A stretch of DNA of 64,000 nt from Rhododendron vialii (lineage: Eukaryota > Streptophyta > Magnoliopsida > Ericales > Ericaceae). Location: the NCBI RefSeq assembly GCF_030253575.1, contig NC_080557.1:47086501-47150500 (forward strand), written 5' to 3'. Under the pieces are notes generated by a model. It saw only the letters and a list, made by a program, of their open reading frames with translations. It was not told the origin of the DNA and did not search any database. Shown here in pieces: positions 39,954 through 52,129 of this stretch. Every line of letters begins with the position of its first letter. Position 1 is the stretch's first letter. The position numbers and the translations under genes are program-made.

Positions 39954-40884
39954 TTGAATATCATACAAATATATTAAGAGAGAGATATGACAGAAGGGGG
40001 GATTATTGTATAGGGGTGATTTGTTTAACAAGGTGTGTTTGGATAAGGGGGATGTGGATGGATTAGGCAATTCTGGAAATAATAGTGGCATTCCCGTAAT
40101 TAATTATGGCACTTTCGTAATTTGAAGCCGGATATAAGAGGTCCAAATATTTGGCCAAGGGTTGGAGTGTCAAAAACTCAAAATTATATCCGCTGCCAAG
40201 GGGATATACTTATCCAGCCAAAATTATACTCCCTCCAAAATTGGAAACCAACACCGGATATCTCTCACCCGGATTTCTATATCCGGGGATCTACGATCCT
40301 GCCAAACAAGCCGTTGTAACAAAAGGAGGGGATTTGAACAGTGATCTAGGCGAACCGAGAACAAGCACCTAACCACTCGGGCTAATTTGCAGCTTCTACA
40401 CTAGTTTAGACAAACACAAGCAAATCTGATTTTAACAAGAAGTAAAATTGCCCCGACCGTTGATAGTTGATATCTGGAAATAGTTATGTACGTTACGAGA
40501 GAATAAACTAGGTGAATGTAGACACCTCAATTTGGACTTTCGGTTTACTTTTTCTTTTGTTTTCAGTTTTTGTTTTTCCAATAATGAAATGGATCAAAAA
40601 TGCTCCGGGAATGATAAGTGGTTGAACTTTGAGCGTTTTGAAACCCTAATAAACTTTCCAAAACCCTATTGGCACGCGCTGGTTGCGAACCATCGCACGC
40701 GGGTCAAAGTGCCAGGTGTTGGTCAAATGGTCATGATTGACCATTACCAGCGTGTGATCATTTGGATCCACGTGCGTGCGTCCACAACCCGCGTGCTGGT
40801 TAAGCTTGCAGCCGACCTTATACTTTCCATTTCTGGAAGGTTTTCATTAATGGAATAGTTTTCATTAATAGAGGGTGTTTGCCC

Positions 40885-40892
40885 TATAAATA
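40885..40892 (+). promoter_or_regulatory. TATA box of solo LTR B
   Basis: TATAAATA followed by CCCCCC, aligned with the other two copies. Confidence 0.6.
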
Positions 40893-41092
40893 CCCCCCTC
40901 ACTCTTTCTTTCAAAGGGTTAGAAAAAAAGAAAAAAAAGATTTCAAGCTTACAACCATCCAACACACAACCATCCTCCAAGCATCATCCAATCAACCTAT
41001 CCACTCAAAGCTCAATCATTCCATTCAAACCCTAAAACCAAAGGTATAACACCTTTATATTGCTCTGTTTTGATCCCTGAGGGGGGCTGACA

Positions 41093-41125
41093 GGCCAAGA
41101 TTGGTAATCAATACCAGTCTTGGCC
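41093..41125 (+). other. Conserved LTR stem-loop, copy B
   Basis: A 14-bp stem with one G-T pair around an ATCAA loop: GGCCAAGATTGGTA pairs with TACCAGTCTTGGCC. This is the most regular of the three copies. Confidence 0.7.
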
Positions 41126-42828
41126 CTAAGGCTAGCAAGGTTCTAAAATCGTGTGAACAAGGGCCGGACCTGCGCGCATCGGTCCTTAATTGGCTCGCGC
41201 GTGCCACTCTGTGGTTGCACGCGCATATTTGCGTGGGGACATGGACCTTGTTCTTTTATGTTGTTTTCTTTGTAGATCATCCATGTGATAATGTAAAACC
41301 AATTTATTATTTTCCTATGTTAAAACTGCTAGCTTGCCTTTCAATACTTATTTCTGTTTTGTTGGAACATTAATTGGGGTATATCTGGACATGTTCTAGA
41401 GCCCTAGTCATGTGAGGACAAGTACTGGAAAATAGTCTGGATAGGTGCGCGCAAGTTCTTAACCCGCGCGTGCGGGTGTTCTTATTCCAGTAGCTTTCCA
41501 GTGCGTTGCTCTTACATGAGTGACTTGGCCTTAGGCCACTGTTTTGTCCCCACACTATTTATAGGATGTTTTGTTTATTTGTTAGGCTTTTCAACCTTTA
41601 AACTGTATAATATAAACACTATAAATTGCTTGGTTTGGTCCTGAGTATGTACTTGGTCATTCCAGAGCCCAGAAGAGGGTAAAAATAAAGGCTGTGAGCA
41701 AAGCAAACACGCGCGCTCTTGTGTGGGATTCGCGTGCGCCTAGAAGTGGGTAAACATAGAGGCTATGAGGAAAGCAAACACGCGCGCTGGTTTGAATCAC
41801 ATGCAGTGATCCACGTGAATTGGATCAGTGCATGTAGATTCTTTCTTGTGCACGTCAATTCAAAACCATGCGTTGGGTTTGCTCTGCTAAACAGAACCTG
41901 GCCATTATCCCATTTACTGCTTTCACATCCATGCTATGTATCACATCTTACAATCGTGTTACAGCTTTAATTCTCATTAAACTGTTCCCTGCCCCTAAAT
42001 GGCTAAAGAATTGATTAATCAAACAAAATCGTAAATGTTTTTGCAAATGCTTAAGTAAATACCGATCTCCAGATTAGGAGAGAGGGGTGCCTTAAAACCT
42101 TTTCCCTCTCGTAACCTGGCTCTCGAGCCTAGATATGGTTATGACGGACTAGTGCCTTCACATTTTCAAATTAAACAACATAGCAAGCGTTTCAAGTTCG
42201 GTTCCTTGGGTGTCGAACCTTCAAATCCAAGTGGCAACTTTAAATTGAGCGCTGGTCTACGAGCGCTCCTCGATCCGCCTTTTGTTCTTATGGGCATGTT
42301 GCCCACAGTGAATTGTCACTTTTGTTAATAGGTATAGGGGCATATACAAATATTAGGAGTATTATTTCAGGGTGGAGTAAAAACTATGTAAAAAAGTCCG
42401 GATACATAAGTATAAAATTAACCAAGCTCAAGAATCCGAATGCATACATTGGCCGATCGATATCGATTAGTGACCATTCATAGTGTAGAACAACTTGAGA
42501 AGTAAGCGAGAAACGAAGCAAGTAAGTGATTATATTCGGCTTTCTAGCAAGTATAGAGTCATTTGGTTAGGTTAAGGGAGAAATGTCACAAGTAAGTGAT
42601 TTTTATATATATATTTTTTGCTTAGCAAAATAGAAACCAAGAAAATGAAATATATTCATCGCATTTTCTTTTCGGAAGGAAAGCGGTAGTTTTATTAATG
42701 TGAAGCTAGATCTATGATTTATTTTAGACGAATAGATTGTGTAGTTGAGATTGACCCTTTATCCTTCTTTTCCTTTTCAATGGTGTATCAACACATGCAT
42801 ATACCTAATTTCATATCCAAGACCTAAA

Positions 42829-45800
42829 CTAAATAACTCTTTCAAAGAGCACTTTAGCAATATGAAAATGGATAGTGACAGGGGTACAATGGGAATTGTA
42901 ATAGTAACTCTTTGCTACTGCAAGAAAAGTTTGTTTTATTTCGGGATCGATATCATCCGGTGAGGAGCAAAGCACTGACTGCACTAGTTCTTGCATGTCT
43001 GATTCAATCTGAATGGTTGTGTTGCAGTCGTTCTTATCGCGAACCTGATCACGTCAATAAATATATCAATCAAATTTGCTCAATAGTCATATGTTTCATT
43101 GATTTTTGTTCTGTCCTATCAGACCCTTCATCCTATATTAGAAGAAAGTCATCTAGCCAAAGTCCAAAAGTTGGAAATTTACAATGTTTGAGTGATATCA
43201 TGGTGGTAGAAAATAATTGTATATATTCATGTTTAGGCCCGATAATTACTTTGTATATGTTCTGAAAGATGAAAAAACCTAATGGCCTATCGATTCTCTA
43301 TCATATTGAGCGTAATGGCAAAAGTTATTTGGGAATTAATGGAGATGAAGCCTCGGGGACGACTAGGACATTTATATTTATGAAATCAAAACTGTACGCT
43401 AGTTCACACTGAGGCTGATGATACATACCAATAGTAGAAACACCAAGTGAGCCGGCACGAGATTGATAATTTTGACTCATACTACAACTTAGAGAAAATG
43501 CCGAAGTTCTATATTTATTTGTTGTCAGCGTCAACAATGTTTAGATTGAGTTCCCAATTACATTTGTTTTTTTCTTCTTTACCCCAAAACCAATAAGATC
43601 CTTTTTGGAAGAGAGCTAATTATGGACAGTACTAAATGGTAAAACATGGGATGAGCCCTAAATAATGAGAAATGGAATATAGTATTCATTCGACTTGCTG
43701 GATATATACTCGTCGTGTTCCTATGTCTCTCTCTAACATTTTTGTTTTTCATAGTTAGGGATATTCGGGTCAACTTACTCGCACCCTTATTGATCCCCTA
43801 TCTAATTTGGTTAGAAAAATTCACGAGAAATTATTTTATTAATTAATTTAATTCCAAGAATGAGACCCTAATAAATTATGTGAGGAACAAACCGATCGAT
43901 CAATTAACCTGAGTGACCCTTGGGGGTGTCTCTAGCTAGCTAGCTAGTTAGCTAACATTTGTTACCTTATGATTGGGTTGAAATTGAGGACGAAGTTGGT
44001 GGCAGACGCCATTGGTGATGTCGGAGAGTCGTCTGTATTGGGGATTGGACACTAGTAGTACGGGAAGCGATGCCTTAGCACATAAATTTATGCAGCTCAC
44101 AAGGAGTTCGGCTTCCCCTTTGTACATATCTCCTCTTCCTTCCCACTTCAACATCCATGATTCCCACTTTATCCATAGACACACACAAAATAAAATAAAA
44201 TAAAATTAGGGTTACTACACACATAAAAGTTATGAAAATACCGCCACGTGGTGCTCCGAAAATTTTTACCACCGTAGAATTAAGTGGAGTCCATACAGTT
44301 AGTTCTGAACTCTATGTGAATGTGTGGTGGTAGAAACTGTTGAAGCATTAGGTGATGGTGCTCTAAGAGCAAGTAGTGATTATCAAACTCTCATACTTCA
44401 TGTGTACTTGTTTTTGGTCATTATCCATTTAAAATAGTCCAAGTTACTTCCTCTATTCCGATTTGTTTGTCCCCCTTTTGAATTTTTAAAAGTGTTTGAC
44501 CTCTAAAAAAATTGTTTATAATTTTTAATTTGTAATGTTTTTAATATGCAATATGGCTCTTGTTTGATAGATTTCAATTAGTTTTATTATACAAAATCTT
44601 CAAAATCATAAAAAAAAACATTATAAAATGTAAGATATAAGTATATTTTTGAAAGATACGAATTTCGACAATTGGACAAACAAATTGGGACGGAGGGAGT
44701 ACATCACTAGTTCATATATTCCCCCCTAGTTCATTTTAGTCCATTTAAGTTTGAAAAGACTTTTCTAGTGTGCAACATTAGAGAAAGATGGTGGGAGACT
44801 ACATTAGGAGGAAAATTGTGGGGACCAAAGTGAAATCTTGTTAGAATTAACAAGTTCAAATTAAGAGATCGCCCGGTAGAACTTACAGTGCAATGTAAGT
44901 GGTGGCGGATGTCTCTACCGTGCACCACCAGTGTGTCTAAAGAGAGCTTGTTTATGGTTCGGAGCAATATGCCAACGAGTCCATGTTCATATTCTAATGT
45001 TTTGTTGTACCTACAAAAGACAAGTTGTGTCAATCCACGCTTACGTTAGGCAATTTTTGACGTCTTTAATGTGGGAGATTACTTGGTGCAGCATTACCTA
45101 GTGGTACTCAAAATACATATGTTATACCAACAATGAGTGCAACATATACTTGCCTTCGGTTATTTGCGTAGTCTACTTGACCACCCAAGTTTTTGAATTC
45201 ACGAATGAAGGCTCCCCTTTGCTCGCTAGAACTTCCTTCCTTTTGAAAATAAGCCACAATTGCCTCTACTAAGGTTGCAGCCTTAGCCCATGCCATCCTT
45301 TCGATTGACCTTTCTGGTTCAAAAATGCTTGCTGTGGCCAAATAATATGCCAAAAGTAGGCTTCTTTGGCCTACTATCCCAATCCCAAACTTGCATTCTG
45401 CTGCGTACCATCTAGACAAGTGACTTCATTGTAATTCTAGCAACTGTTAGGACTAGATAGGATAATTTTCTTCAGAGTTGTGGGGTGACGTACTTTTGAA
45501 TGCTGTTCCATTCCTGCTGATGCAATGCTTGGCACTTATTATAGTCCAATTTTGCAAGCTCCAGATATCTGTTGTTGTTAACATATGGCATCCTGAGATA
45601 AAAGGCCAAATTTTTAGAGATTTTTTGACGCGATTTTTTTGGGTTAGGTTGTTTTTTACATTATTAATGCCTTTCTTTACGTGTAGCCAGGCTTTTTGAC
45701 CGAAATTCGTGATATGGAAAATTTCTAAAAGAAAAATTGTTTGTTTTAATCACAAATCAGGCCTAAAAAGGAAATAGTGGAATTTTAATGCTGGAATGTT

Positions 45801-48800
45801 GGGTGATTTGGATACTATCAAAGTTTGACTGCTGCTTTGAATGTTATTCAAAAAGCAAGTTTTGACGTTAGACCACTTAAATGGAATGGCAGAACTTTCC
45901 TTAAAATATCAATACCAGTGTAGTGGAGTCTCATACTATAAGAACATAATGAAAGTACCCTAGTGGTCAAGTGAGCATGAGAAAGAAAAAATAAGTGTTT
46001 ATTTTCCGTAAAGTTGCATGTTCGAATTTCACAGAGACTGAACATTTTAAGCCTTGGGGTTACTAGAGGGTTTGCTCGGTCGTCAATTTTGGATCCCAAA
46101 ATCAGTCGAGGTATGCGTAAGTTGACCCAAATATTCTTTGTAAAAAAAAAATGAAAGAGAAAGTACCTGTACAAGGTCTTTCCAATCCAAACATCATCTT
46201 CACCCCCATAATGTTCCAAGTAGAACCTGGCCTCCACACGAGGCAAGTTGGCATACCATGGGACGTCAAGCGCATATCCCACCTGCTTTATCATATGAAA
46301 AATGTCAAAAATAGCTCAGTAGGCTGTCACGAAGGTTTAAAAAGTGTATAGAAATGCGTGAAAAATTAACCACATGATTTTCGTACCTCTCCAGGTAAGT
46401 CTTTGGTTATTACCCATTTATCCAACAGCTCGTTACGAGCTTGTTTCTCTCTCAAGAATTTCGACGAGAACTTATTGGCATCCTCTAGAATCTTTTCCCC
46501 GGGAAATGAAATTTGAGAACCTCTATACAGATTATACATTCCAGTTACGGCCTGCGTCGATTGCCCGGCAAAGCAGAAAAACTCATCACCCTTCTTAAAA
46601 TGTCCAAATACATCTGTGCAAATAAAAGAAACAAAAACAAGTCCAATTATAAGAAGAATTGCGAAAAAAGGTTCTAATTCATGGACTTCTGATCAATTTT
46701 CAAGAACCACAGGCGATAAAAATGAAGTTAATTAGTAATTACCAGCAGAAACCGGGTAACCGTGTAATCTCAAAAGCCTAAACCCCATGGAAGTGTCATC
46801 TATGTCATGAACCACTGAATTTCTTGCCCAACATATTCCTTCTTCAGTCCAATATCTGAATTCGGATCATTAATTAATTTCCCAAGAAAAATAAAAAAAA
46901 TAGTTTCCATTACATGGCATAAAGCGAAAATTCAAAATTGCGATATAGTTCCGTAATTAGTTTAAGTACCATGCATTTTTTTCAAACCTGTGTACGTAAT
47001 CGACACATTCTCTAATTTCAGACTTGAAATACCGAGAAATTCCAAGGCGTTCGAGGCGATCAACAGCCCACATGCGCTCGAATAAGTCCACTGGGTAAAC
47101 ATTGGGAACTAAGAAAGGAACAAAAAAAATACATCAAAGTTTTAAAAAAAATTAAATCAAGAACTTTTGAAAAGGATGAGTACTTTCTACTACTAGTTAA
47201 GGGAAAGAAAAAGGATCCGGCTTCTCTGCAGTCAAACTGTAGAGAAGCATGTGCGGTTCAATCTGAACCATTCATTTTGATAATCAATGGTTCAGATTTG
47301 TTGAAACTTTTACCGGTAAAAGAATATATTCTTACCGGTGAGAATATGAAAACAAATCTGAACCATTAAAAATATTATTCAACGATTGCGATAACTTGGA
47401 CCGCACCTCTGCAGTCCACTTCAGAATATTCTAGAAAAAAGATGGTAATACTTTTTAAATAATTAAATGAAGTAATTAATTAATTTTTACCTCCTCCATT
47501 GAATTTTTGAACAGCTGTGGTTAGATATCTTAAGCAATTGTCATCTTTTGTTTCCATGAGTGCAAAGGCAGTGGAGGATGGAGAAAACAAGAAAGACCCA
47601 TCTGGGCATTGCAGTTTAAGTAGCTTTTCCCATTCCAGGCCATGCATTAATCCTTCCAGGCTATGGAGTAGCGTTGTGGCCACTTTGTGCATTATGTCCT
47701 TTGGTATCCTATTGCCACATGACACATCATTATTACTACATGTATTGTATGTATGTATCCAAATGTATATGTATCATTATGTATATATATTTATATACCC
47801 TTTCTCAAAACTTTAAATAAAATATTTGGAAGATAAAGTCACCTTTTTAACTTCATTTATCCTATTGAATGATGCAAAGTATGCATTATATAATCAATCA
47901 TGACAAAACTAAGTTGTTCTCATCTGCTTCTACATTATAAAAAAATTCATTAATTTACTAAGAAAGCTAATAATATCGGACGATATGCATCCAACTTTTG
48001 GAGTTCTAATAAGTACACCTTAATTGGATGAAACGGTAAAATATATACTTCCTCCGTCCCAATTGACTTTTCGATCAAATAAAAATACTGTTTTGATGAT
48101 TTATGACACACCGGTGAAAATATCTTCACCTAGTACAAACTGGTTGCATCACTGATATCGTTATTCCAAATCAATGTTTTCTGAAATCCTAAAAGTCATT
48201 GGAAACATCACTTTTGTAGTTGTTTGAGAATCCATAAACAACAAATTACCTTGTGAGCTTTAGATTTCTTCTTGCATAGATCTCTTGCAAGATAGGATCA
48301 GAATCATCTGGAACTTGAATATCTAACTTTCTGGCTCTCTCAATGAGTGAAGGGAAGGCTACTTCGAACCCAATCGGCATGTGCTCGGCATCTTCATCTT
48401 CAAGCTTGTTTATGTTTTCTTTGATGAATGACAGTCCTAATTGTGTACAAAAACATATAAATAGGCCTCATCTTCATTAATATGCTTAAATATATAAATT
48501 GATTTCCAAGGAAGCATATCGAACGAAACAATGCTGAGGCATTGTTTCCTTTCGATGGATAGATCGATGGTACCTTTTTCGCTTTTGTCTGGATGAATAT
48601 TCCATGATTTCAATGCGATAACGCAAACTAATGTGCTGATAATCCGATCATGAGCTTCGAAAATGGAGCTATCACCCCATGAACCATCTTGGTGCTGGTT
48701 ATTTGCGATCCATTGAAGGCTGGAGGGGAATTGAGGTGCACCACTTCCCTCTTTATCTTCCAATAGAGCAACCCACGCTGTGTCGTAAGCCGATACACTA

Positions 48801-50645
48801 ATCTCTCCATCCCCCATCGAACCCAACATCGATCGTATTGCATCCGCGTGCTGCTTGATTCTTTCATATTCCCGGTCCTTTTTTTTATTATCATAAAAAA
48901 TACGAATTATCATAAAAAATACGAGGATCATCAAGTTTCAAAACAAAAAAACGGAAAACAAGCCCATACGTGCTCAATGTACACAGGCTCAAATGTATCA
49001 AGAGATCATCGGACGCAGACCTTTCGCAAGATCACATTGCGAGAGGTCTGTCTCCAATCACAGAATCTTTGCACGTAAATAGAGACGGTGGATCACCTTC
49101 TCAAGAGCTTCTTCTACTTGCGTCTCATTCTCCACAATACCATTCACCTTAATAAATGGCAGACCATTTTGAGACACATCTTTGTACTCTGCACATAAAA
49201 CGATTCGTGTGTTTATACATGAATGCATGTACCTATATATACAGAACATATATGAATTCATTTGTACCTTCTGTAGTGGGTTTTGATGCGATTTTGCATC
49301 TCAGACGAACACCGAGATTACGTTCTTCTTTAATCCCAACGGACCGAACACCTGCTTAAGAAATAAAATTTAGTGAAAGCATATGGTGAAAATTTTAATT
49401 AGTTTCTCATTTTCTGTTTGCTAAGTGAAAAGGGGGGGATTGCCACTCTCCCTTTTGTGAGACCATAGTAATTCGAGATCCGTGACGGGCCTCGAAAGAA
49501 ACTAATTAAGGGCCACAGCTTCTGCCAACCCAATCAATTAGAATTGGTGAAATACCAACGAGCTTTGTCTGTTGGAGGGCAAAGCTCGAGGGGCATCAAA
49601 CGCATGACCTGAACTTTAAAACTGTGGACCATCCAGAAGGAGTGAGCCATGAACCACTACGCTAGTTACCTCGTTGGTGATTATACTTTAGTGTAATTTA
49701 GCCATGAACTTAAACACCCCTCAAAAAAGATAAGCAATGAAAAGTAACAAAGGATTTGGAAATTATAATGGTACAAACCACCCTTTTATACTGTAAGAAT
49801 TACGAGAATGCCATTCACTAGAAAACGATTCATAAACAGAATTCGAAAAGTCTAGCAACATAGATTTTTTCCACAACACAGCTGTTGGATACATGTGAGT
49901 TCACGTGCATCAACGATTTCGAATTGCCATATTGAATATGCGTGGGCTCATATGAATCCAACAATTTCGAACACAGTTGCACCTGTACGGTAGCATTTCT
50001 CAAGAGTCAAAGCTGCGACTCTATCCGGAAAAAGCACAATTTGCTAAAATGCACAGATGGAGAAGAAAGTGGATTTTTCCAACTGACCAAAACATCTGAC
50101 AAAATAGATACGGAAAATCTAAACCATGCTTGTTTAATCATGAGATGTCTTCTTTTCCTGTCTAAAGTAAAAAAAAAAGCTGCTCGTAATCCTATTTTTT
50201 GTTTTTCAGTATCATTACTATCTCTTTCTTTTTTTTCGATGAAAGTCAAAATGATTAGAATAATTAGATTAACACGTTGAAGAAGAATTTGAACTCATGA
50301 CTTCATTTTTCTTAACACTTCAGTGCGTCTCCTTACGCTGTTAGGCCAAAACCCTCTTCGCAGAATCATTTCCTATTTGTTGAGCACTCACGATTTTGAT
50401 TAAAACTGCGGCGAAAACCAATGATGGCGGTGACAAAAACTGGAACACAAACGAAGTAGAAAAGGAATAGGGCCAACTTTGGTAGCGAAAAAGCGAAGAA
50501 GAAAGAGAACTAGGGATCAAGGTAAAGACTTACTGAAGAAAGGGATGGATGTGGGTTGTTTTGCCGGAGAAAATAAAGCGGTGGCGCCGGAGATGTTGGC
50601 CGGAGAGCGTCCCCGGTGGAGGAGGGTGGAGGTTTGGGAAGACAT
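42829..50645 (-). CDS. CPS: Copalyl diphosphate synthase (class II diterpene cyclase), plastidial
   Basis: Cyclises geranylgeranyl diphosphate to copalyl diphosphate, the first committed step of gibberellin and other labdane-type diterpene synthesis in plastids. Fifteen exons join in frame (823 aa): 50645-50534, 49351-49268, 49188-49097, 48877-48574, 48436-48250, 47708-47491, 47108-46988, 46855-46743, 46613-46387, 46282-46167, 45592-45494, 45411-45154, 45010-44887, 44166-43966, 43044-42829. The first 37 residues lack acidic residues and are Ser/Thr-rich, a plausible transit peptide. SAYDTAWVA is at 125-133, QDGSWGD at 159-165, the conserved active-site His of LLHSLEG at 275, VPN at 333-335 and the catalytic DIDD at 390-393; no class I DDxxD is present. 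Intron 12 uses a GC donor. Residue 344 is Arg (FERMW), where gibberellin-type CPSs usually have His. Which copalyl stereoisomer it makes is not proven by sequence. Confidence 0.95.
43750..43850 (+). repeat. Dispersed repeat fragment in CPS intron 14
   Basis: Matches the GGGATATTCGGGTCAACTTAC block of the copies at 35225 and 55998. Confidence 0.35.
44447..44699. mobile_element. Stowaway-type MITE in CPS intron 13
   Basis: A 253-bp element whose right end reads (inward) CTCCCTCCGTCCCAATTTG and whose left end is the matching CTTCCTCTATTCCGATTTG, flanked by TA on both sides. Termini and TA duplication fit Tc1/mariner-derived Stowaway elements. It does not disturb the flanking exons. Confidence 0.8.
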
Positions 50646-50994
50646 AGAAATACGTTTTTTGGTTTTGTACTGTTTTTGGGTGTTGCTGTCTTTTTTGGTT
50701 TTTGTTTTTGTTTATGGTTGCTGTTTTGCTTCACAGAGAGGTAAGGGGAGAGAGAAAAAAAGAGGGGGGATTTTATAAGAGGAGAGAGAAAGAGGGAGGG
50801 AGGCATGGAAGGAAACGGACAGAACGACTCCCCAGGAGATTCCCGCTAGTGGCCCCAGGGGATCCTCCCAAAAGAACCAGAACAATGAAAATGAGGACAT
50901 TTCTGTCATTTTCCTTTTCAAGAAACGAAAAGTTTCCTTTTGCTTATATTTGAAGAAGGTAAGAAAGAACCATTTGTAAAAAATTAAACAGAAA

Positions 50995-51430
50995 AGGTGA
51001 GAACATCAAATTATACATGGTAAGTAATTCAGTGGTGTTTAATTGCAACTTCAACGGATAGCTCAAGTGATAATAGAGATGAGTTTGAAAAAATCAATAA
51101 ATAAATAAGGTAATAACATCAAATTATATATGAAAAGTAATTCAATGGTATTTAATTGCAACTTCAACGGATAGCTCAAATGATAATAGCTAGAGATGAG
51201 TTTGAAAAAAAAAATACATAAGGTAATAACATCAAATTATATATGGAAAGTAATTCAATGATATTTTCAACGGATAGCTCAAGTGATAATAGAAATGAGT
51301 TTGAAAAAAAATAAAATTAAAAAAGGTAATAACATCACTCCTATGGAAAGTAAGCCCATGGGCTATTGAATAGCAGGTGATAGCTTAATAGCAACTTCAA
51401 CGGATAGCTCAAGTAATAGTAGAGATGAAT
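50995..51430. repeat. Tandem array upstream of CPS
   Basis: Four copies of a ~110-bp unit containing GGTAATAACATCAAATTATA, GGAAAGTAATTCAATG, AACTTCAACGGATAGCTCAA and GAGATGAGTTTGAAAAAA. The array begins about 350 bp upstream of the CPS ATG. Each unit has CAACGG, a MYB-type core. Confidence 0.8.
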
Positions 51431-52127
51431 TGTAAACGCAAATAATCTGAGTTTGAAATTTGTCAATCTCATGTGGTTAGGCCGCTAGAGAGAAATTTTA
51501 TATAAATCCCCTTTCCACGGCATCGATGGCATTCCATGATCGCGCTATGAAGAAAAATAGTCGAGGTGCGTGTAACCTGGCCCAGACATCCCTGCCCGTA
51601 CAAATGGACAATAAGGAAGACCAGAGTACCCCACTGTACATGTCTAGCTATATTTTTGCAAAAAATGAAGTTAATCGATCGGAAATTTTGCTCACCGTAT
51701 GATAGATTTCTAAATCATACTGATCATCCATTTTCTATATTAGAAACGTTATCTTGTTAAGTGGGTAACGATATCCTAGCTTGGAACCGAAACATTTGGT
51801 CCGAAGGTCGTATATATAATTGCACTTTGAGTGCAATGAGGTTGTGGGTTTAATTCCTTACAGATCGAGGTCGACCCTTGTTGATGGATTGGCTAGGAAT
51901 TGAATTGTGTAAGCTCTTCTAACATATCCCCCTTCAAAAAAGCTTGACTTCTTATTATTCGGGACGTCTATCCAAGCGCAATAATTAAATTCGAACTCTA
52001 AAATTTTTGGCCAAAATCAGAATTTTTGCAATTGATATTTTGCGAGTCGGGGATTCTAAGCACTTTAGGATCCCTGATTTCAATATTTTCTAGTTCGCAC
52101 GCGGTCAAAAGTTTTCCCCTTTATGGC
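51431..52127. other. Intergenic, nothing recognised
   Basis: No supported gene or repeat. Confidence 0.35.
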
Positions 52128-52129
52128 CC

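Larger units (their letters stand above)
40517..42307 (+). mobile_element. Solo LTR, copy B
   Basis: A 1791-bp LTR from TGTAGACACC to GCCCACA with a perfect 5-bp duplication GTGAA (40512-40516 and 42308-42312). TATA box at offset ~369; the region before it is shorter than in copies A and C. Stem-loop at 41093-41125. The paired motifs are a third type (ACGCGCG/CGCGCGTGC). No internal retrotransposon sequence adjoins it. It lies about 520 bp beyond the CPS stop codon. Confidence 0.92.

Noticed and set aside
42829..50645. CPS as a pseudogene
   Set aside because: Individual frames look broken, but all fifteen exons join with consistent phases, the catalytic DIDD is intact and the C-terminus [10 protein letters not shown] is present once the GC donor at 45153 is used.
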